Positions 60,731-64,000 of a stretch of DNA of 64,000 nt are shown here, piece after piece. The notes below the pieces were generated by a model. It worked only from the letters and a program-made list of their open reading frames with translations, was not told where the DNA came from and ran no database searches. The position numbers were made by a program, and so were the translations under genes. This stretch comes from an uncultured Aquimarina sp. (GTDB lineage: Bacteria > Bacteroidota > Bacteroidia > Flavobacteriales > Flavobacteriaceae), in contig CANMDW010000001.1 in the NCBI GenBank assembly GCA_947496705.1, forward strand, positions 372,001-436,000. Direction: 5' to 3'. Each line of letters opens with the position of its first letter. Position 1 is the stretch's first letter.

Positions 60731-62836
60731 ATGACAAAGTTTTATCTTATTGCCATGTTAAGTTTGTTTTGCTTCGATCAAAGTATAGCACAGGACAAAG
60801 ACAATATTCAATGGTGGAAAGAACCTCATATCTTTTTACAATTTAATCTGCAGGTAAAAGATGCTCCCTATATAGATGCCGAAGAAATCATTTTATATGC
60901 CAAAGATACGCTTCAGGCCGAGGCTATTATGTTGCAGACCGCGGGAATCTATGCATGGTATCCGACCGAAATTCCTTTTCATCAAAAAAACCCGTATATG
61001 GGTGATCGGGATATTTTTGGAGCGCTGAATGCCGCAGCCAAAAAACACGGAATCAAAGTATTGGCTCGTACTGACTGGAGCAAAACTACCGAAGACACCT
61101 ATGGCCATCATCCCGAATGGTTTGTTTTGGATGCTGAGGGAAAGCCACATATCAACACATTAGAACGCCCTAATGAGTTCGACAGACTTATCCTCACCGA
61201 TGGTAACGGCCCTTATCGTAATGAGGCGGTTGCCATGCCGGCAATGCAAGAAATCATCAAGAAATATCAACCAGATGCCTTCTTCTTTAGCTTTGCTAAA
61301 TACAACCCTTCTTTTGGGCCCTATTCTCAACAAAAATTTAAAAAACTCTTTGGCAAAGATCTTAAAGATGCTTCTTTAAAAGAAAAAAAGGAATTTGCCA
61401 GAATTAGCTATTATGATACCTGGAAAAACTGGTATAAAGCAATCAAAGAGAGTACTCCAAATACCGTATTGGTAGGTCGCTCCCGTTTGGATCAACGTGA
61501 AACGATTGAGTTTATGAGTCAATACTGCGATGTGATCTCTACCCAGCCCCGTGACGATTATAAGGATGGCTGGACGATGCAGGACCCGCGATGGAAAGCG
61601 GCTATCGAAACCAACTATGCAAGAGCCGCCCATCAAAACGGAGAGCGGCCGTTGATGTTAACCAATACCGCACCGGGCCTGAAATGGAGGCATACAGCCT
61701 TACCCAAAGGAGAATTTGATTTCTGGACAGCGCAATTGATCGCCAATGGTGGTAACTGGCTGCCAAGCACCACAGGTTTTCCCGCAGTGATGGAAGATAA
61801 AACCACCCTGGAATTGGTGAGGGATTTTAATCTTCAGATAAAAAAGATAAAGCCTTATTTACGTAATAATCTAAAAGAAGCCAGGGTAGCTGTTCTTAAC
61901 GGATATCGTAATTTTAAACAAGCCGAAGACGAATTGAATGGTTTTTATGAAACCCTGATCAATGCACAGGTACAATTTGATGTGTTGACAGAATACAACA
62001 TCATCAAAGACCAATTGAAGGATTATGATTTGATGATTCTTCCCAATCAACGGGTACTAAGTAATGAAGCTGTGAGGGTGATTTCCGCTTTCGCGAAAGC
62101 AGGAGGAAAGACACTTGCTACTTTTGAAACAGGATTATATGATGAAAATGGCAATGTGCGGCCAAAAGCCTTTTTTGATGATGCGCTGGGAATAAAACAA
62201 CGTTTTCAGGTAGTTCCCAATCCTGTGGGGGCTTATTATAGAATCGAAGATGTTGCACATCCTTTATTTAAAAACTTTGGAAACACCAGATTGGTCCCCT
62301 ATGGCCAGGAAGCAATCAAAACCGAAGGTTCGGCTATGCCTTTGATGACACTGGTACCCAACTTTGCTCCGGCAGACAAATGGGGAAACCCGCCAGAGAG
62401 GGCTTCCTTTAAAAAAGAATCAACAGAGTTCCAATTGGTATACGCAAACAACGATCATATCTATTTCCCGGGCCGAGTAGGCCAATTTGCCTGGGATCAT
62501 CGTTTGCCGATAAGTACTTTATTGTTAGAGAATGCGATCAAACATTTAGCTCCGGATTGTACCCCTGTTACCACAATAAACGATGAAAAAGTAATAGTCA
62601 ACATCTTTAAAAGAGGAAAAGGCTATCTTATCTTTTTGGTAAATAACGAAGGTGAACGCCCATTGCCAAAGGCCATAGTTCTAAGAGATGTTAAACTAAA
62701 ATGGTTAACCGACAAAAGTATCAAATCAATGCAATCTGTGCTTTGGGATAAGAATATTTCTTTTGAAGATAAAGGCAAAACTATAGAATTTACCATTGAT
62801 GAATTAAGCACCTGGGATGTGATCTATGCCGAATAA
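60731..62836 (+). CDS. Secreted glycosidase-like protein (GHL6 / beta-galactosidase-trimerisation type)
   Basis: 701 residues with a signal peptide (1-21, ends QSIAQ). Residues ~25-390 look like a TIM-barrel glycosidase of the GHL6 kind (HGIKVLARTDWSKTTEDTYGHHPEWFVLDAEGKPH, DAFFFSFAKYNPSFGPYSQQKFKKLFG). Residues ~395-560 resemble the flavodoxin-like trimerisation domain of GH42 enzymes (FETLINAQVQFDVLTEYNIIKDQLKDYDLMILPNQRVLSNEAV). A beta-rich C-terminal part follows. The catalytic acids are not certain. Two bases after the sulfatase gene, so acting on the same glycan is likely. Confidence 0.72.
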   Translation: MTKFYLIAMLSLFCFDQSIAQDKDNIQWWKEPHIFLQFNLQVKDAPYIDAEEIILYAKDTLQAEAIMLQTAGIYAWYPTEIPFHQKNPYMGDRDIFGALNAAAKKHGIKVLARTDWSKTTEDTYGHHPEWFVLDAEGKPHINTLERPNEFDRLILTDGNGPYRNEAVAMPAMQEIIKKYQPDAFFFSFAKYNPSFGPYSQQKFKKLFGKDLKDASLKEKKEFARISYYDTWKNWYKAIKESTPNTVLVGRSRLDQRETIEFMSQYCDVISTQPRDDYKDGWTMQDPRWKAAIETNYARAAHQNGERPLMLTNTAPGLKWRHTALPKGEFDFWTAQLIANGGNWLPSTTGFPAVMEDKTTLELVRDFNLQIKKIKPYLRNNLKEARVAVLNGYRNFKQAEDELNGFYETLINAQVQFDVLTEYNIIKDQLKDYDLMILPNQRVLSNEAVRVISAFAKAGGKTLATFETGLYDENGNVRPKAFFDDALGIKQRFQVVPNPVGAYYRIEDVAHPLFKNFGNTRLVPYGQEAIKTEGSAMPLMTLVPNFAPADKWGNPPERASFKKESTEFQLVYANNDHIYFPGRVGQFAWDHRLPISTLLLENAIKHLAPDCTPVTTINDEKVIVNIFKRGKGYLIFLVNNEGERPLPKAIVLRDVKLKWLTDKSIKSMQSVLWDKNISFEDKGKTIEFTIDELSTWDVIYAE
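62087..62100. repeat. GCTTTCGCGAAAGC palindrome in the glycosidase-like gene
   Basis: Perfect copy, read as A-F-A-K-A within ISAFAKAGGKTL. Confidence 0.85.
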
Positions 62837-62917
62837 AAATTAATTTGTAGACTTCAAAGGTTTATGCCAAATTTTACTTGGATATCTAAACCTGGAGGTC
62901 TGAAAAACATAAGATAT

Positions 62918-64000
62918 ATGAGTACACGAAGAATTTTCTTAAAAAGTATGGGACTTGCGGCAGCTTCTATTCCAATGTTTGGATGCACTTCCTCTGGAAA
63001 TACCGAAATGTTGCCTATTGAGTCCAACGAATACCAATCTTCAGAACGTCTTGTTAAGTTTCAGAAAATCTTAAAAAACCCTACGTTTAATGCTTCACTT
63101 ATAAAAGAAGCTGTAATCATCGAAAAGGTAGAGATGATGAAAAGCGGCAAGTACTTTTTTACCAAAGTGACTGCAAAAAATGGGGCCATAGGATATTCTA
63201 TTAATGCCAAAAAATACGTTTTGGCAATTCACGGTTTATTTTTATCTAGAATTGTACCTCCGGTTATTGGTAAAGATGCACGAGATATTGAACGGCTTAT
63301 ATTTAATGATATCTATATCCATAATTTAAATTATAAGTGGCAGGGCCTGGCTTATAATGTGGCGGTTGCATATCTTGAAATGGCCATTTTAGATTTGTTG
63401 GGTAAAGTGGCCAATGTACCTATAGGTGAGCTTCTGGGCGGAAGAATTCATAACGAAATGAATATTTACTATGCTAGCGGAAATCGGAAAAATACCGCTT
63501 CAGATGAAGTAGATTACCTAAAGAGCTTGATTGCCAAAAGTGGTGCCAAAGCTGTAAAAATTAGGCTGGGTGCGCGTATGAAATACACTGACTTTTCTAA
63601 TAAGAGAGACAAAGAATTGATCCCATTAGTGCGCAAAGAATTGGGAGATGATCTTATCTATTATACAGATGCCAATGGTAGTTTTGATGTGGAAATGGGG
63701 ATCAAAACCGGTAAAATGCTGGAAGATGTGAATGCCGATTTCTTTGAAGAACCCTGTCCTTTTGATCATTATGAGGAGACTGAAGCAGTAAAAAGAGGAA
63801 TAAAGGTGCCTCTGGCCTTTGGCGAGGAGGAAGTAAGCATGCGGCAATTTATGTATTTGATAGATAAAGGTGTTGTTGATATACCACAGCCCGATCTGTT
63901 GTTTTTTGGAGGGCTCATTCGCAGTAAAAAAATAGCTGATATGGCTGCTGCCGTAGGATTGCCGTGTGTTCCTCATATCTCTGGCTTTGGACTGGGCTTT
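62918..64000 (+). CDS. Exported enolase-superfamily enzyme (mandelate racemase/muconate lactonising type), 3' end outside window
   Basis: 361 residues before the window ends, frame open throughout. The N-terminus is a twin-arginine-type signal (STRRIFLKS) with a lipobox-like FGC (Cys23), so it seems to be an exported lipoprotein; family members are normally cytoplasmic. Core residues fit the superfamily: Lys214-x-Arg216 (KxK position), metal ligands Asp251 (TDANGS), Glu277 (FFEEP) and Glu303 (FGEEE), and a probable Asp326/His353 base pair (QPD, VPHISG). The substrate would be a sugar acid. 82 bases after the glycosidase-like gene. Confidence 0.85.
   Translation, partial: MSTRRIFLKSMGLAAASIPMFGCTSSGNTEMLPIESNEYQSSERLVKFQKILKNPTFNASLIKEAVIIEKVEMMKSGKYFFTKVTAKNGAIGYSINAKKYVLAIHGLFLSRIVPPVIGKDARDIERLIFNDIYIHNLNYKWQGLAYNVAVAYLEMAILDLLGKVANVPIGELLGGRIHNEMNIYYASGNRKNTASDEVDYLKSLIAKSGAKAVKIRLGARMKYTDFSNKRDKELIPLVRKELGDDLIYYTDANGSFDVEMGIKTGKMLEDVNADFFEEPCPFDHYEETEAVKRGIKVPLAFGEEEVSMRQFMYLIDKGVVDIPQPDLLFFGGLIRSKKIADMAAAVGLPCVPHISGFGLGF

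Overview
The window comes from a low-GC marine-type flavobacterium (Bacteroidota, Flavobacteriaceae-like). The evidence is the gliding genes gldE and gldD, a type IX secretion sorting domain, Bacteroidota-only families (DUF4199, DUF3098, DUF4271, DUF4296, DUF4301), a Bacteroidota-type leucyl-tRNA synthetase, and repeated promoter boxes of the form TAnnTTTG. No rRNA, tRNA or CRISPR was seen. Genus cannot be fixed from the sequence alone.

Layout. 0-6.3 kb: mutY (5' cut by the window edge), ssb, gldE-gldD, a DMT exporter, a DUF4199 membrane protein and rplU-rpmA. 6.5-10.4 kb: a TonB-dependent receptor paired with a beta-propeller phytase, probably for phosphate scavenging from phytate. 10.4-13.8 kb: two small secreted proteins, ahcY and a phosphopantetheinyl transferase. 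14.0-17.7 kb: a nuclease-family remnant, then five genes with overlapping ends (thiamine-binding protein, PnuC-type transporter, NadR-like kinase, DUF4301, ArfB). 18.4-24.8 kb: an NtrC-type regulator, a TonB-like protein and a minus-strand envelope operon (ftsX, lgt, small membrane proteins, uppP, truB). 25-36.9 kb: panE, an unusual leuS, SemiSWEET, alanine dehydrogenase, YugP-type protease, an Lrp regulator, a saccharopine dehydrogenase-like enzyme, DUF423 and pckA. 37-49.3 kb: hemD, DUF4271, a dolichol-phosphate-mannose-synthase-like glycosyltransferase, dihydroorotase, DUF4296, an epimerase, tyrS, a YHS protein, a three-gene operon of LuxE-like, transglutaminase-like and DUF350 proteins, an orphan T9SS sorting domain and a MATE exporter.

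49.7-64 kb is a carbohydrate-acid catabolic region built around a divergent promoter with a LacI-type operator. The minus-strand arm encodes a TRAP importer (dctM, dctQ, dctP), KDPG aldolase and KDG kinase. The plus-strand arm encodes altronate dehydratase, a mannonate oxidoreductase-like SDR, mannonate dehydratase, a very small formylglycine-generating-enzyme-like lipoprotein, a Cys-type sulfatase, a large secreted glycosidase-like protein and an exported enolase-superfamily enzyme cut by the window end. Together they fit removal of sulfate and uronic acids from a sulfated polysaccharide outside the cytoplasm, TRAP uptake of the uronate, and conversion through KDG and KDPG to pyruvate and glyceraldehyde-3-phosphate. 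No SusC/SusD pair, uronate isomerase or tagaturonate reductase lies in the window.

Most notable signals: leuS carries an in-frame DUF559 mobile insert in its editing domain and a second AT-rich expansion before the KMSKS loop; the sulfatase is preceded by a 194-residue lipoprotein that keeps the formylglycine-generating cysteine pair; one 14-bp palindrome (GCTTTCGCGAAAGC) recurs in one reading frame in unrelated genes and writes the peptide A-F-A-K-A; and three different MITE-like inverted-repeat elements lie in intergenic gaps, one of them abutting a promoter.
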